From the NCBI RefSeq assembly GCF_001483135.1, contig NZ_LNAL01000008.1, forward strand, positions 248,001 to 312,000: a DNA stretch of 64,000 bases, written 5' to 3'. Shown piece after piece: positions 40,629-49,293 of this stretch. The stretch is from Solirubrum puertoriconensis (GTDB lineage: Bacteria; Bacteroidota; Bacteroidia; Cytophagales; Hymenobacteraceae). The position numbers and the translations under genes are program-made. Position 1 is the first letter of the stretch. Each line of letters begins with the position of its first letter. Under the pieces are notes generated by a model. That model made no database searches. It was not told where the DNA came from and was given only the letters and a program-made list of their open reading frames with translations.

Positions 40629-42192
40629 TGCCATCGGCAGTGATTTGGTGCAGTGGGGTAGCGGGCGGCAGCGGCAAAGAGGGCGGCGACAAACGCTCGG
40701 TAGTGAGCAGGTACTTGGCCTGCGCGGGGCTGCTGAGTACTACCCGCTCGCGCTCGGCAGGGCGCAGCAACAGCCGGGCGTTGTAAAGGGGCATAAAGTG
40801 GGGGCCGCTCACGCGTAGCGGGCCCGAAGGGTAACGGCGCAGAAGCCATTCCAATCCCTGTCGGTACGATACGCCCCAATAGTCGCGCTCAAATAACCCG
40901 GCCGCGAAGGTGTTTGGGATGGAGAAGTATAGCTGCTGCTGCGGGTGCGCACGCACCAAGTAAGCCAAGGGGGGCAGCAATAGGCCGGCCGTAAGAAGGC
41001 TCGCCAAGGTTGCTCGTTGCCTAGGTGCCCAGCGCGTAAGGGCCTGCAAAAGAGTCCGAAATCCAGCTGCCATTAGCAGCACCAATGCCGGGTATACAAA
41101 GTACAAGTGGCGCCATCCATCGTAAATAACCGAGCGAAACACAATTACGGAGAGCAGCGGACCGAAAAGCCATGCCGCAACAAGCAAATCGAAACGCGTG
41201 GCAACGGGTACCGCCCATTGCCGCATGCTCCGCCAGGTGTCAGTTATCGTTCGGCCTAACCCAAGCAATGCCAACGCTATGAAAGGCAGGGGAGTAGTTA
41301 CCACAATCCATACTGAGGCGTAGTGCCAAGGCAGGTGCCGCGCCGAAATAAGCTCGCCTAGGTAGAAGTTGTGAAGGGTGGAGCGGTAGCGGCTAAAAGA
41401 GCGAAACGCCAACAGGAAGTTCGCAAAAGGTGCTTCCCACAAATAAGGCCAGCCAGCCACCGTGAAAGCGGCCATTAAAGGCAGGTAGGCCGCTACGGCT
41501 AATAGTAGAGCGCGGCGGCGGGTAGGCTCTTGCCACGTTTCGAGTAGCCCAAACCCTACGGTGAGAGCTGGGAGCAGCACGCCCATGGTACGCACATCGA
41601 TAGCAAAGGCCGAGGCAGCGGCATGCAGCAGCACCCACCATATATTGGGTCGCTGCAGCATCCGCCAGAGTGTGAATACACCTAGGATAAACACCGAGGC
41701 AAATACTACATCCTTGTAGTTGACGAATGCTTCGGCGAAAAAGCGGGGCGTAAGAACTAACAGAGCCGCGGCCAACAGGCCGGCTCGCCAATCGGAAAAC
41801 CGCCTACGCGCCAACGCATAAAGTGCGGCCGCACCGGCCACAAAAAATAAAAAGTTGACAAAGTGGCGCAGTAAGTAGATAGCGCGCTGGTCGTGCGCTC
41901 CGCACAGGCGTTCGAGTGCGAGCAAAAGCAATTGGTAGGCTACGCCGTGGTCGGCGTCGGGCGATGCTGCCAACTCGGGCACAAGGTGGTAATTGGGTTC
42001 TTGCTGGGCCAACTGCCCAAGCCCTAGGTGCTGGGCTACGTATTTGGCATTAATGATGCCGTTGATGCGCTCCGTCGATTCATCCCAGCCAATGCCGTAG
42101 TCTTGGTGCAAGGCCGCGCCCAGAGCCAGCAGTGCCCCAAAAAACAGCGGTACTACCCAGCGCCGCACCGAGTCAGACGATAAATCAAACAT
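40585..42192 (-). CDS. Polytopic membrane glycosyltransferase (GT39/ArnT-like)
   Basis: A 535-residue protein with about ten membrane segments. The first extracytoplasmic loop carries GIGWDESTERINGIINAKY, where the Asp-Glu pair matches the catalytic DE motif of GT-C enzymes that use polyprenyl-phosphate sugars (PMT, ArnT). ARRRFSDWRAGLLAAALLVLTPRFFAEAF and later transmembrane helices fit the superfamily; the acceptor is unknown. It is divergent from a second, unrelated-looking GT-C gene at 42282. Its 3' end overlaps coaE, so antisense interference is possible. Confidence 0.78.
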   Translation of the reverse strand: MFDLSSDSVRRWVVPLFFGALLALGAALHQDYGIGWDESTERINGIINAKYVAQHLGLGQLAQQEPNYHLVPELAASPDADHGVAYQLLLLALERLCGAHDQRAIYLLRHFVNFLFFVAGAAALYALARRRFSDWRAGLLAAALLVLTPRFFAEAFVNYKDVVFASVFILGVFTLWRMLQRPNIWWVLLHAAASAFAIDVRTMGVLLPALTVGFGLLETWQEPTRRRALLLAVAAYLPLMAAFTVAGWPYLWEAPFANFLLAFRSFSRYRSTLHNFYLGELISARHLPWHYASVWIVVTTPLPFIALALLGLGRTITDTWRSMRQWAVPVATRFDLLVAAWLFGPLLSVIVFRSVIYDGWRHLYFVYPALVLLMAAGFRTLLQALTRWAPRQRATLASLLTAGLLLPPLAYLVRAHPQQQLYFSIPNTFAAGLFERDYWGVSYRQGLEWLLRRYPSGPLRVSGPHFMPLYNARLLLRPAERERVVLSSPAQAKYLLTTERLSPPSLPLPPATPLHQITADGIIALRVLQVQYPMP

Positions 42193-42281
42193 AGAAACGA
42201 ACTCATGAAGCCTACTGGCTGGAGCGGGGCAAAGGTAGCTTAGCGGGGCACAGCGTTACTTTGTGGTTTTCCTTGCTGGTT

Positions 42282-43583
42282 ATGCTGCGTCGCCTGCCCT
42301 ACGCTCTTTGGCTTGTTGCCTTGCTGCTGATTGCCTTGCGCCTGGGGCTGCTGTGGCACAACAACCCAGGGCTCGAGCTAAACTGGGACGAAGTGCGCAA
42401 CGCCCGTATAGCCGATAACTGGCTGCAGGGCAAAGGCTACGTCAGCTACGATCATGTGCGGCAGCAACTGCGCCCGGATGCGTTTCATGCCACGTTTCCG
42501 GTGTGGGGGTATGCCGCATGGACTTGGCTGGGTTTGCCGCGGTACTACCTCGTGGCTGGCCTGATGCTGCTGATGGCAGTTGGCGGCGTTGTTACGTTGC
42601 TGTACGGGCAGCGCATTCTGCGGTGGTATGGGCTACCGCTGCGCTGGGCGTGGCTTGGCGCGGGGCTACTGGCCTTTTACCCCTCGGTGCTGTGGTACGT
42701 AGGAGCGTGGTTCTGGTACGAGAACCTTTGCCTGCCGGCCTTGGTGTGGGTTACGTACCAATTGCTGCGCCTGCAGGCGGGCCGCCCGCTGCCCCTTGCC
42801 AAAGCCCTGCTGCTAGCATTGGTGGTGGTAGTGTCGTGTTTGTTGCGCGGCTATTTGCTGGCCGTATACGGCCTGATGTTCGCGCTGGTACTTTGGCGCG
42901 GGTACCGGGCGGGCGCAGGTGTGCTGCGCCACGTATGGCGCCCGGCCCTGCTAACGCTCGTGCTAACGGTCGTGTTGCACCTCCCCATCCTGGTTAAAAA
43001 TCACAGCTTGTTTGGGGCCTACATTCTCAGCACCCAGCCCGGGTTCGAGTTGCTGCAAGGGCACAACTTTGCCACCAAGGGCAAGTTTATGTTCAACTGG
43101 GACGAAGCCGACGAGCCGTTTGGCCGCTGGGTATTGCAGTCCATTCCCCGTTTGCATGCGCTTAATCAGTACCAGGAAAGCCAAGCCCGGGCCCGCTTGG
43201 CTCAGCAATGGATAGCTCATCACCCAGCTGAGGAGGTTCAGCTAATTGGGCGCAAGCTGCTAATGTTTTTCAGCTCCGAGAACTTTGTGGCCGATGCCGA
43301 CCGCACGGGTTATCATCCCGTAACGGCCGCAGCGCACCTAGGCTTTCTGCTGAGCCTGCTGCTCACGGCACTACGCTGGCGCGGATTGCGGTTTCGGCCG
43401 GCCGATGCCCTGCTGCTTGCCCCGTTTGCCGTGGTGCTATTGCTCAGCTTGGCTTTCTTCGTGGGTTACCGATGGCGCCTGTTTGCCGAACCCGCCTTTG
43501 TGCTCTTCCCGCTGATTACGCTGTGGCGGCTGAAGGTGGCCCAATTGAAGAGAATTGCCGAGCCAAAGGCGGACCATAGGTAG
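42282..43583 (+). CDS. Polytopic membrane glycosyltransferase (GT-C type)
   Basis: A 433-residue protein starting at ATG 42282, with about nine membrane segments. NPGLELNWDEVRNARIADNWLQGKGY in pieces contains the WDE motif and the downstream arginine/aspartate loop of ArnT-like GT-C transferases; TFPVWGYAAWTWLG is also family-like. It probably moves a sugar from a lipid carrier onto a lipid or polymer at the outer face of the inner membrane (inference). The TTG at 42261 is a less likely start. Divergent partner of the gene at 40585. Confidence 0.75.
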   Translation: MLRRLPYALWLVALLLIALRLGLLWHNNPGLELNWDEVRNARIADNWLQGKGYVSYDHVRQQLRPDAFHATFPVWGYAAWTWLGLPRYYLVAGLMLLMAVGGVVTLLYGQRILRWYGLPLRWAWLGAGLLAFYPSVLWYVGAWFWYENLCLPALVWVTYQLLRLQAGRPLPLAKALLLALVVVVSCLLRGYLLAVYGLMFALVLWRGYRAGAGVLRHVWRPALLTLVLTVVLHLPILVKNHSLFGAYILSTQPGFELLQGHNFATKGKFMFNWDEADEPFGRWVLQSIPRLHALNQYQESQARARLAQQWIAHHPAEEVQLIGRKLLMFFSSENFVADADRTGYHPVTAAAHLGFLLSLLLTALRWRGLRFRPADALLLAPFAVVLLLSLAFFVGYRWRLFAEPAFVLFPLITLWRLKVAQLKRIAEPKADHR

Positions 43584-43645
43584 TGCCGAAGCTAAACCAA
43601 CTATGGCTATAGCCTTGCGTATGCTAGGCGAACGGCTCCGCACTC

Positions 43646-44041
43646 ATGTCACAACTCCTGTACCGCACACCCTCCATCGAAATTCAGCTCGACCCGCTCA
43701 ACGAATGGCTTTATGTAAACTGGGTAGGTAACCAAACCGAGCAATCGGTGCGCGAGGGTGCTACCAAAATACTGGATTATGTGCAGCAGGAGCAAGTGTG
43801 CAAAGTGCTGAACGACAACACCAACGTAACCGGCATGTGGGGAGGAGCGGCCGAATGGGTTGGCAAAGAGTTGATACCGGCGTTGAACGCGGTCGGGCTT
43901 CAATACGCCGCCTGGGTTTATTCGCCTGATATCTATAGCCGCCTGTCAACCGATAGCTCGTTGCAGCACGTGGCAGGCGGTGTAATCGTGCTGCCCTTCG
44001 ACGATGTCGAAACCGCTGCCAGCTGGTTGCGGCAGATGTAG
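43646..44041 (+). CDS. Hypothetical STAS/SpoIIAA-like protein
   Basis: A 131-residue soluble protein: IEIQLDPLNEWLYVNWVG, EGATKILDYVQQEQVCKVLNDNTNV, and YAAWVYSPDIYSRLSTDSSL, ending in a helix. The alternating beta-alpha pattern and size are those of the SpoIIAA-like/STAS-like domains found widely in this phylum, but no diagnostic Ser is obvious. Function unknown. Confidence 0.6.
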   Translation: MSQLLYRTPSIEIQLDPLNEWLYVNWVGNQTEQSVREGATKILDYVQQEQVCKVLNDNTNVTGMWGGAAEWVGKELIPALNAVGLQYAAWVYSPDIYSRLSTDSSLQHVAGGVIVLPFDDVETAASWLRQM

Positions 44042-44085
44042 CAGCTACTGCCAGTACACGCGGGCAACACTGGCGAAAGTGTTAT

Positions 44086-44127
44086 AAAGCAAAACAGCCA
44101 CTCAGTTTTGCAACTAAGTGGCTGTTT
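44086..44127 (-). terminator. Terminator downstream of tRNA-Val
   Basis: AAACAGCCACTCAG pairs with CTAAGTGGCTGTTT around TTTTGCAA; on the minus strand TTTTGCTTT follows. It also sits 50 bases after the STAS-like gene. Confidence 0.7.
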
Positions 44128-44132
44128 ACCAG

Positions 44133-44210
44133 TGGTGGGAGATGACGGGTTCGAACCGCCGACCCTCTGCTTGTAAGGCAGATGCTCTGAACCAGCTGAG
44201 CTAATCTCCC
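44133..44210 (-). tRNA. tRNA-Val (TAC), CCA encoded
   Basis: Minus-strand cloverleaf: acceptor GGGAGAT with ATCTCCC, discriminator A followed by encoded CCA, D-arm TAGCTCAGCTGGTTCAGAGC, anticodon loop CTTACAA giving TAC, T-arm GGTTCGAACCC. It is the only one of the four tRNAs here with genomic CCA. The rest of the 322-base gap (44042-44363) holds its terminator and an AT-rich leader for the next gene. Confidence 0.95.
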
Positions 44211-44363
44211 ATTTACTACCGGGCTTGTTTCCCGATTGCGAGTGCAAATATGGGGGGTGTTTTCGGAAACCGCAACAGTTTGCCGACATTTCGGCGAAGA
44301 AATTTCTGCGAAAAAGTCGCGTTTTAGCGCAAGGGATTAATAATCAAGCTTAAAAATTTTGGA

Positions 44364-46931
44364 GTGCGGGCGCTAAAATGGTTAGGGTATGGGCTGCTGA
44401 GCGTGCTTTTGCTGGTGGCAGGGCTGGCCACAGCCTTATGGCTGGGCGAAGACCGCATCATCGATCTGTTTGTAACGGCTGCAAACCGGCACCTGCGCAC
44501 GCCAGTGCAAGTGCAAAAGCTCGAGCTTTCGTGGCGCGCCGACTTTCCACGCGTGAGCATCTTGCTCAGCAATGTGCGGATAGGGGGCTCATTGCCGCTT
44601 GATACGGCTGCGCTGGCCCGCGTGCGGCGGCTGCACTGCTCATTCAACGCGTGGGATGTACTTAGCGGCCGCTACCACATCCGTACCCTCACGGTTGAGC
44701 AAGGCGCCGTGCAGGTGCGGCTCGATCATCGCGGGCAGCCCAACTACTTCGTGCTGCGGCCCGATACGGTAACTGCCGACGATGAGCCCCTGCGCTTTGA
44801 TTTCGAACGTGTACGCGTGCGTAACGTAGCCGTGAGCTACGCCGACTCCTCGATGCGGCAGCGCTATGAATTACAGGCCCACGACCTAACGGCTGCCTTG
44901 CTGATTGCCGGGGACACAGTGCAAGTACGTGCCACGGGGCCAATGCGCGTAGAAGGCTTGCGTGTAGGCAAGGATACCTACTTTCGGCAGCGCGAACTAA
45001 CCGTAAACACAGCGTTGGCGGTGAACAGGGCTACCCGGCAGGTGCGCGTTCAGCCATCGGAGGTACAGGTGGGAGCGGCCGTGTACACGGTGGCCGGCAC
45101 CGCAGGCTGGCGCGGGCCCACGCAATTGGCGCTGCAACTCGGCGGCAAAAACACCGATGTGCAAAGCCTGCTCGCCTTACTGCCCCCTAGGTTCAGCAAG
45201 CCCCTGGCTGTGTACCGCAGCGAGGGTGCAGTGTACTTCGGTGGCACTGTTAAGGGCGAACTGTCGGCCAAGCGCTACCCGCAGATAGACGTGCGCTTTG
45301 GCAGCCGCGACGCTTCGTTTGTGCACCCCGAAACAAAGCAGCGCATCGAGCATGTGTTTCTGACGGGAACTTTCCGCAACGGTCCGCAAGCCTCGGCGCG
45401 CTCGGCCGTGCTGGAGCTAAGCAGCATTCGCGGGCGCCTGGGTGGCAAGCCGTTCAGCGGCAGCCTTAGCTACCGCAACTTCCACGACCCCTACGTGCGG
45501 CTGAACGTACGTGCCGAGCTGGATGTGGCCGATGCATTGCGTTTTTACCCAGTAGCCGCCCTGCACCAGGCAAGCGGGCAATTGCGCATCGAGGCGAAGC
45601 TGGCGGGTAACTTGCGCACCTTCAGGCTAAACCCAGCCCGGGCAGCGGGCGAGGCTTCGGGCGAGTTGCAGCTGCGCAACGTGAGCCTACGCCTGTGCAA
45701 ACCGAACCTAGGGCTAACGCAGTTGAACGGTAGTTTTTTGCTGCGCCGCAACGATGTGGCCGTTAGCAATTTCATGGGGCGCGCCGGCCTTTCCGATTTT
45801 CGCCTGAATGGCTTGTTTCGCAATGCGTTGGGGTGGCTGCTGTTGCCGCGGCAGCCCTTGCGGGTTGAGGCCGATGTGGCCGCGCGCTTCCTTAACCTTG
45901 ATGAGCTGTTGCAAGCTGGCTCCTCAGTAGCGGCCACCAACTCGGCACCCAGGGCTGCTAAGCGCAGCAACAACTACGCCCTGCAGCTGCCCGCCAACAT
46001 CGACCTCGACCTGAACGCAACCGTGCAGCAATTGCGCTTTCGTCGCTTTCATGCCCGGGCGCTGAGCGGGGCGGTCCGGATGCACAACCAGGTATTAACG
46101 TCGCCCGGTATTGCTCTTGCAGCCGCGGCCGGGCGCCTGCAAATGCGTGGCGCGCTGGATGCCCGCCAGCGCGAGCTGCTGAAGGTGAGTATCGTAGCCT
46201 CGTGCCAACAGGTGCAGCTAGACAGTTTGTTTTACGCGTTTGAGGATTTCGGGCAGCACTTCATCACCAACCGGCATTTGCGTGGGCAACTTACCGGCAC
46301 AGCCGAGGCCGATATGTACTTCGGCCCGCAGCTGCAGCCCCTCACTAACAAGCTGGAGGCCGAAATACGAGCTACCGTACGGAACGGCGAGCTGAACAAC
46401 TTTGGGCCGGCCCAGCAGCTGAGCATGCTGGCCAGCCGGGAGCAACTGCGCCACCTGCGCTTCGACGAACTTACCAACACCATCTACATTCAGAGCCGTA
46501 CGGTGTACGTGCCCGAAATGGAAATCCGTTCCAATGTGCAGCGGGCCTCGGTTATCCGCGTTACGGGCACCCATACCTTTGATCAGCAAATGGACTACCA
46601 CCTGATCATTCCGCTATTGCCTGGGCTGCGCCGCCCCGTGCTAGCCGGTGCCGACGGTGGTTTAGCCAAAGGGCCCGATTTGTTGCTGCGCGTTTGGGGC
46701 AACGAGGATAAGTTTCGGGTGGCCTACGACCGGGAGCGGGCGGTGGCTCGGCGGCGCGAGGCAGGCGGTTCGGCGCCGGTTGATACCTCGCCAGCACCAG
46801 CGGCCAACAATGGTGGCGGAGCTGCGCCTGCTGCTCGTGTGCCCGCCGTACGTAGCCGCCAGCCCACGCCCACGCCGCCGCACCAGAAAAAGCCTGCTCA
46901 GCCACAACCGGGCGAGTATTTCGAATTCTAG
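44364..46931 (+). CDS. AsmA-family protein
   Basis: An 855-residue protein starting at GTG 44364, with one N-terminal membrane segment (YGLLSVLLLVAGLATALWLG) and a long beta-rich remainder typical of AsmA/TamB-like proteins, which bridge the periplasm and may carry phospholipids between membranes. VQVQKLELSWRADFPRVSILLSNVRIG near residue 50 matches the AsmA N-terminal repeat; LTGTAEADMYFGPQL and the C-terminal AsmA_2-like segment TGTHTFDQQMDYHLIIPL follow. The last 60 residues are Ala/Pro-rich. A PAQPQPGEYFEF end closes it. Confidence 0.82.
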   Translation: MRALKWLGYGLLSVLLLVAGLATALWLGEDRIIDLFVTAANRHLRTPVQVQKLELSWRADFPRVSILLSNVRIGGSLPLDTAALARVRRLHCSFNAWDVLSGRYHIRTLTVEQGAVQVRLDHRGQPNYFVLRPDTVTADDEPLRFDFERVRVRNVAVSYADSSMRQRYELQAHDLTAALLIAGDTVQVRATGPMRVEGLRVGKDTYFRQRELTVNTALAVNRATRQVRVQPSEVQVGAAVYTVAGTAGWRGPTQLALQLGGKNTDVQSLLALLPPRFSKPLAVYRSEGAVYFGGTVKGELSAKRYPQIDVRFGSRDASFVHPETKQRIEHVFLTGTFRNGPQASARSAVLELSSIRGRLGGKPFSGSLSYRNFHDPYVRLNVRAELDVADALRFYPVAALHQASGQLRIEAKLAGNLRTFRLNPARAAGEASGELQLRNVSLRLCKPNLGLTQLNGSFLLRRNDVAVSNFMGRAGLSDFRLNGLFRNALGWLLLPRQPLRVEADVAARFLNLDELLQAGSSVAATNSAPRAAKRSNNYALQLPANIDLDLNATVQQLRFRRFHARALSGAVRMHNQVLTSPGIALAAAAGRLQMRGALDARQRELLKVSIVASCQQVQLDSLFYAFEDFGQHFITNRHLRGQLTGTAEADMYFGPQLQPLTNKLEAEIRATVRNGELNNFGPAQQLSMLASREQLRHLRFDELTNTIYIQSRTVYVPEMEIRSNVQRASVIRVTGTHTFDQQMDYHLIIPLLPGLRRPVLAGADGGLAKGPDLLLRVWGNEDKFRVAYDRERAVARRREAGGSAPVDTSPAPAANNGGGAAPAARVPAVRSRQPTPTPPHQKKPAQPQPGEYFEF

Positions 46932-47058
46932 CCCAGGGCCGAGTCGTCAACATTTAAGCTAGGCGTGCGTTTAGAGGCAACACCAGCGGACGGTGCGCAG
47001 TACTGTGAGTTACAGTGCGCGCTGTGCGCTGGTTTCCCACACCCAAAACCCCTAGCGT

Positions 47059-47964
47059 ATGCAACCCGAAGAAGTATTTAGCCAGTATTCCGAGCAAGAA
47101 AAAACCGCTTACCTCAGCGTAATTGCCAGCCTCGCTACCGCCGACCGCCAAGCCACCCAGCACGAGGCCGAGTTTCTGCAGCAAATGGCGCAGGTGGCTG
47201 GTCTTTCAGGCCAAGGCACGCAACAGGTGCTCGGTGCCGCCCAGGATTCAACCAACGAGAGCATCAAAGCCAACCTCGATGTGCTGCGCAACAGCAACCT
47301 GCGCTACTCGTTGGTAACCGATTTGGTAAGCTTTGCCCGGGCCGATGGCGCTTACTCTAACGAGGAAGAAGCCATGGTTAACAAAATGGCTTCTTACTTA
47401 GGCCTGAACCAGCAGCAGGTGAGCACCATCGAAAATGTGGTGTCGCAAACCCAGCAGGCACAGGCCCAAAACCCGCAGCAAGCCCCTCAGGGTCTTATGG
47501 ATTCGCTCGGTGATAAGCTGCGTTCGGTGGGCATTCCGCCCCAGGCTGCGCTTACGGGTCTGTTGGCTGTGGCTGCTCCCATGGTGCTTTCGCGCGTAAT
47601 GGGTGGCAACCGCGGCGGCGGGATGGCCGGTGGCATGATGGGCGGCGGCGGCGGCACCCTAGGTGGTTTGCTTGGCGGGGCCGCTGCCTCAATGGGCGGC
47701 GCCGGCACCATGGGCGGCCTGCTTGGCGGCCTGCTCAACAGCGGCGGCCTAGGCGGTATGCTCGGCGGCGCAACGGGCGGCTACGGCACACGCCCGGCCG
47801 GCTACGGTGTGCCCGGCGGCGGCTTAGGCGGACTTATGTCGGTACTGGGCGGCTTGGGCGGCGGCGCGCACATGGGCCCGCGCAGCACCGGTGGCGGCGG
47901 CCTGGGCGGCCTGATGGGCGGTGGCATGGGCAGCCTGCTCGGCGGCTTGCTGGGCGGCCGCTAG
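47059..47964 (+). CDS. TerB-like domain protein with glycine-rich tail
   Basis: A 301-residue protein. Residues about 10-130 form an all-helical TerB-like domain: EKTAYLSVIASLATADRQATQHEAEFL and LVSFARADGAYSNEEEAMVNKMASYLG show two copies of the A-D-G/R-x-(x)-x-x-E motif seen in metal-binding tellurite-resistance-type domains. A Gln-rich link and one hydrophobic stretch (AALTGLLAVAAPMVLSRVM) precede about 125 residues made mainly of Gly, Leu and Met in repeats such as GGLLGG and GGMMGGG. Tail function unknown; it may self-assemble or insert in a membrane. Terminator follows. Confidence 0.75.
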   Translation: MQPEEVFSQYSEQEKTAYLSVIASLATADRQATQHEAEFLQQMAQVAGLSGQGTQQVLGAAQDSTNESIKANLDVLRNSNLRYSLVTDLVSFARADGAYSNEEEAMVNKMASYLGLNQQQVSTIENVVSQTQQAQAQNPQQAPQGLMDSLGDKLRSVGIPPQAALTGLLAVAAPMVLSRVMGGNRGGGMAGGMMGGGGGTLGGLLGGAAASMGGAGTMGGLLGGLLNSGGLGGMLGGATGGYGTRPAGYGVPGGGLGGLMSVLGGLGGGAHMGPRSTGGGGLGGLMGGGMGSLLGGLLGGR

Positions 47965-47990
47965 GCCAATTCTCAGTAGATATAAACAAC

Positions 47991-48035
47991 AGAAGCGGGC
48001 GGAGGTAGCTACCTCCGCCCGCTTCTGGTTTTCAG
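47991..48035. terminator. Bidirectional terminator
   Basis: AGAAGCGGGCGGAGGTAG pairs perfectly with CTACCTCCGCCCGCTTCT (47991-48026), followed by GGTTTTC. It lies between the TerB-like gene and the leftward mechanosensitive channel gene. Confidence 0.85.
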
Positions 48036-48047
48036 TCTAGGCCGTAT

Positions 48048-49211
48048 TTAAATGATAGAGCCATCGGAGGCCTGGCCGGTGCCGGAGGTAATGCCTGGGT
48101 CGGTTACCATGCGCACCACCGTAGTGTTGGTGGCAAATACGCCGTCGTGCTCTTCCACTATCTCCAGGATGCGGTAGTTCACGGCTTCCTTCACCGTGAG
48201 GTACTCGTCGTAGGTGGCTACCTGCACAAAATACTGCACCGATAGGTCGCGGCCGGTTTGAGTGAGGGCGGCTAGCTTAATCTGCACTTCCTCGGGCATA
48301 ATAAGCGGGTGCTCATGCAGATAGGTGCGCAAGTCGGCGGCAATGCTCAGTAGCTGCTCGCGGGTGGTTTCGTGGCCGAAGTTGAGGGTGAAACTGACGC
48401 GGCGCGCCGTACGCAACGAGAGGTTATCGAGCGGCTTGTCGATCATCGACTTGTTGGGCACCGTTACGTAGCTCTTCTCGGCCGTGCGCAAGCGGGTGCT
48501 CCGGAAACCCACTTTCTCCACCGTGCCCGTAATGCCACCGACAGTTACTAGGTCGCCTACCTGAAAAGGACGGTCGAGGAAAATAGTGAAAGAAGCAATC
48601 AGGTTTTCGAGGCTCTCCTTAGCCGCAAAGGCTACGGCCAAGCCACCGATACCTAGGCCACCGATCAGAGCCGTTACGTTTACGTTGAACACCTGGCCCA
48701 GCATCACCAGAAAAGCGAAAATCAGGATCATCACCTTCGCAAAGTCTTTGGCAAACGGGATGAACTGCGCATCGAGGCGGGTGTTGGTGGAGGTAAGAAG
48801 CTCGGCCCGGCGGCGGTATACCAACTCGGCAAAATCGATGAGGCGCAGCACCACCCACGTCAGCGCTGATATGACCCCAATCTGGTACACGGCAAAGGCC
48901 AAGCGCTTGGGCCAGGTTACGCTATGCGCCAAATCGTGCGTAACCGAGGTAGGGTAATCGAGCACGTTGAAGGCCAGGAACAACGTGAACAGGAACAGCA
49001 CCACCGAGAGCGGCTGAATCAGAAAATCATTCAGCTCTTTTTCCGACACGCCCGCCGTATGACGCTTAATGATGCGGAAGAAAATGCTCGAAACAATGCG
49101 CGACAGCAGCCGACGCAAGCCAAAACCCAGCAGCAAAATCGCGCCGCAGAGTAAGTATTGACCTACCGTATTGCCCAAAAACTGTTGGTTCAGAAACTCC
49201 TTGGTGCTCAT
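48048..49211 (-). CDS. MscS-family mechanosensitive ion channel
   Basis: A 387-residue inner-membrane channel. Four to five membrane segments lie in the first 190 residues; the pore and beta domain show the MscS signature ALIGGLGIGGLAVAFAAKESLENLIASF near residues 180-207, then RPFQVGDLVTVGGITGTVEKVGFRSTRLRT and VTVPNKSMIDKPLDNL. The start ATG 49211 (MSTKEFLNQQ) is preferred over an in-frame upstream start. Opens under membrane tension to release solutes. It lies after the Glu/Leu dehydrogenase gene on the same strand. Confidence 0.92.
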   Translation of the reverse strand: MSTKEFLNQQFLGNTVGQYLLCGAILLLGFGLRRLLSRIVSSIFFRIIKRHTAGVSEKELNDFLIQPLSVVLFLFTLFLAFNVLDYPTSVTHDLAHSVTWPKRLAFAVYQIGVISALTWVVLRLIDFAELVYRRRAELLTSTNTRLDAQFIPFAKDFAKVMILIFAFLVMLGQVFNVNVTALIGGLGIGGLAVAFAAKESLENLIASFTIFLDRPFQVGDLVTVGGITGTVEKVGFRSTRLRTAEKSYVTVPNKSMIDKPLDNLSLRTARRVSFTLNFGHETTREQLLSIAADLRTYLHEHPLIMPEEVQIKLAALTQTGRDLSVQYFVQVATYDEYLTVKEAVNYRILEIVEEHDGVFATNTTVVRMVTDPGITSGTGQASDGSII

Positions 49212-49293
49212 AGCAGAACAGGGATGAAAGCAACAGCGCCGCCGCACCCTAGGGAGGCGAAGCGGCGCCGGTAAATCGCGGGAGCGTAGTCGC

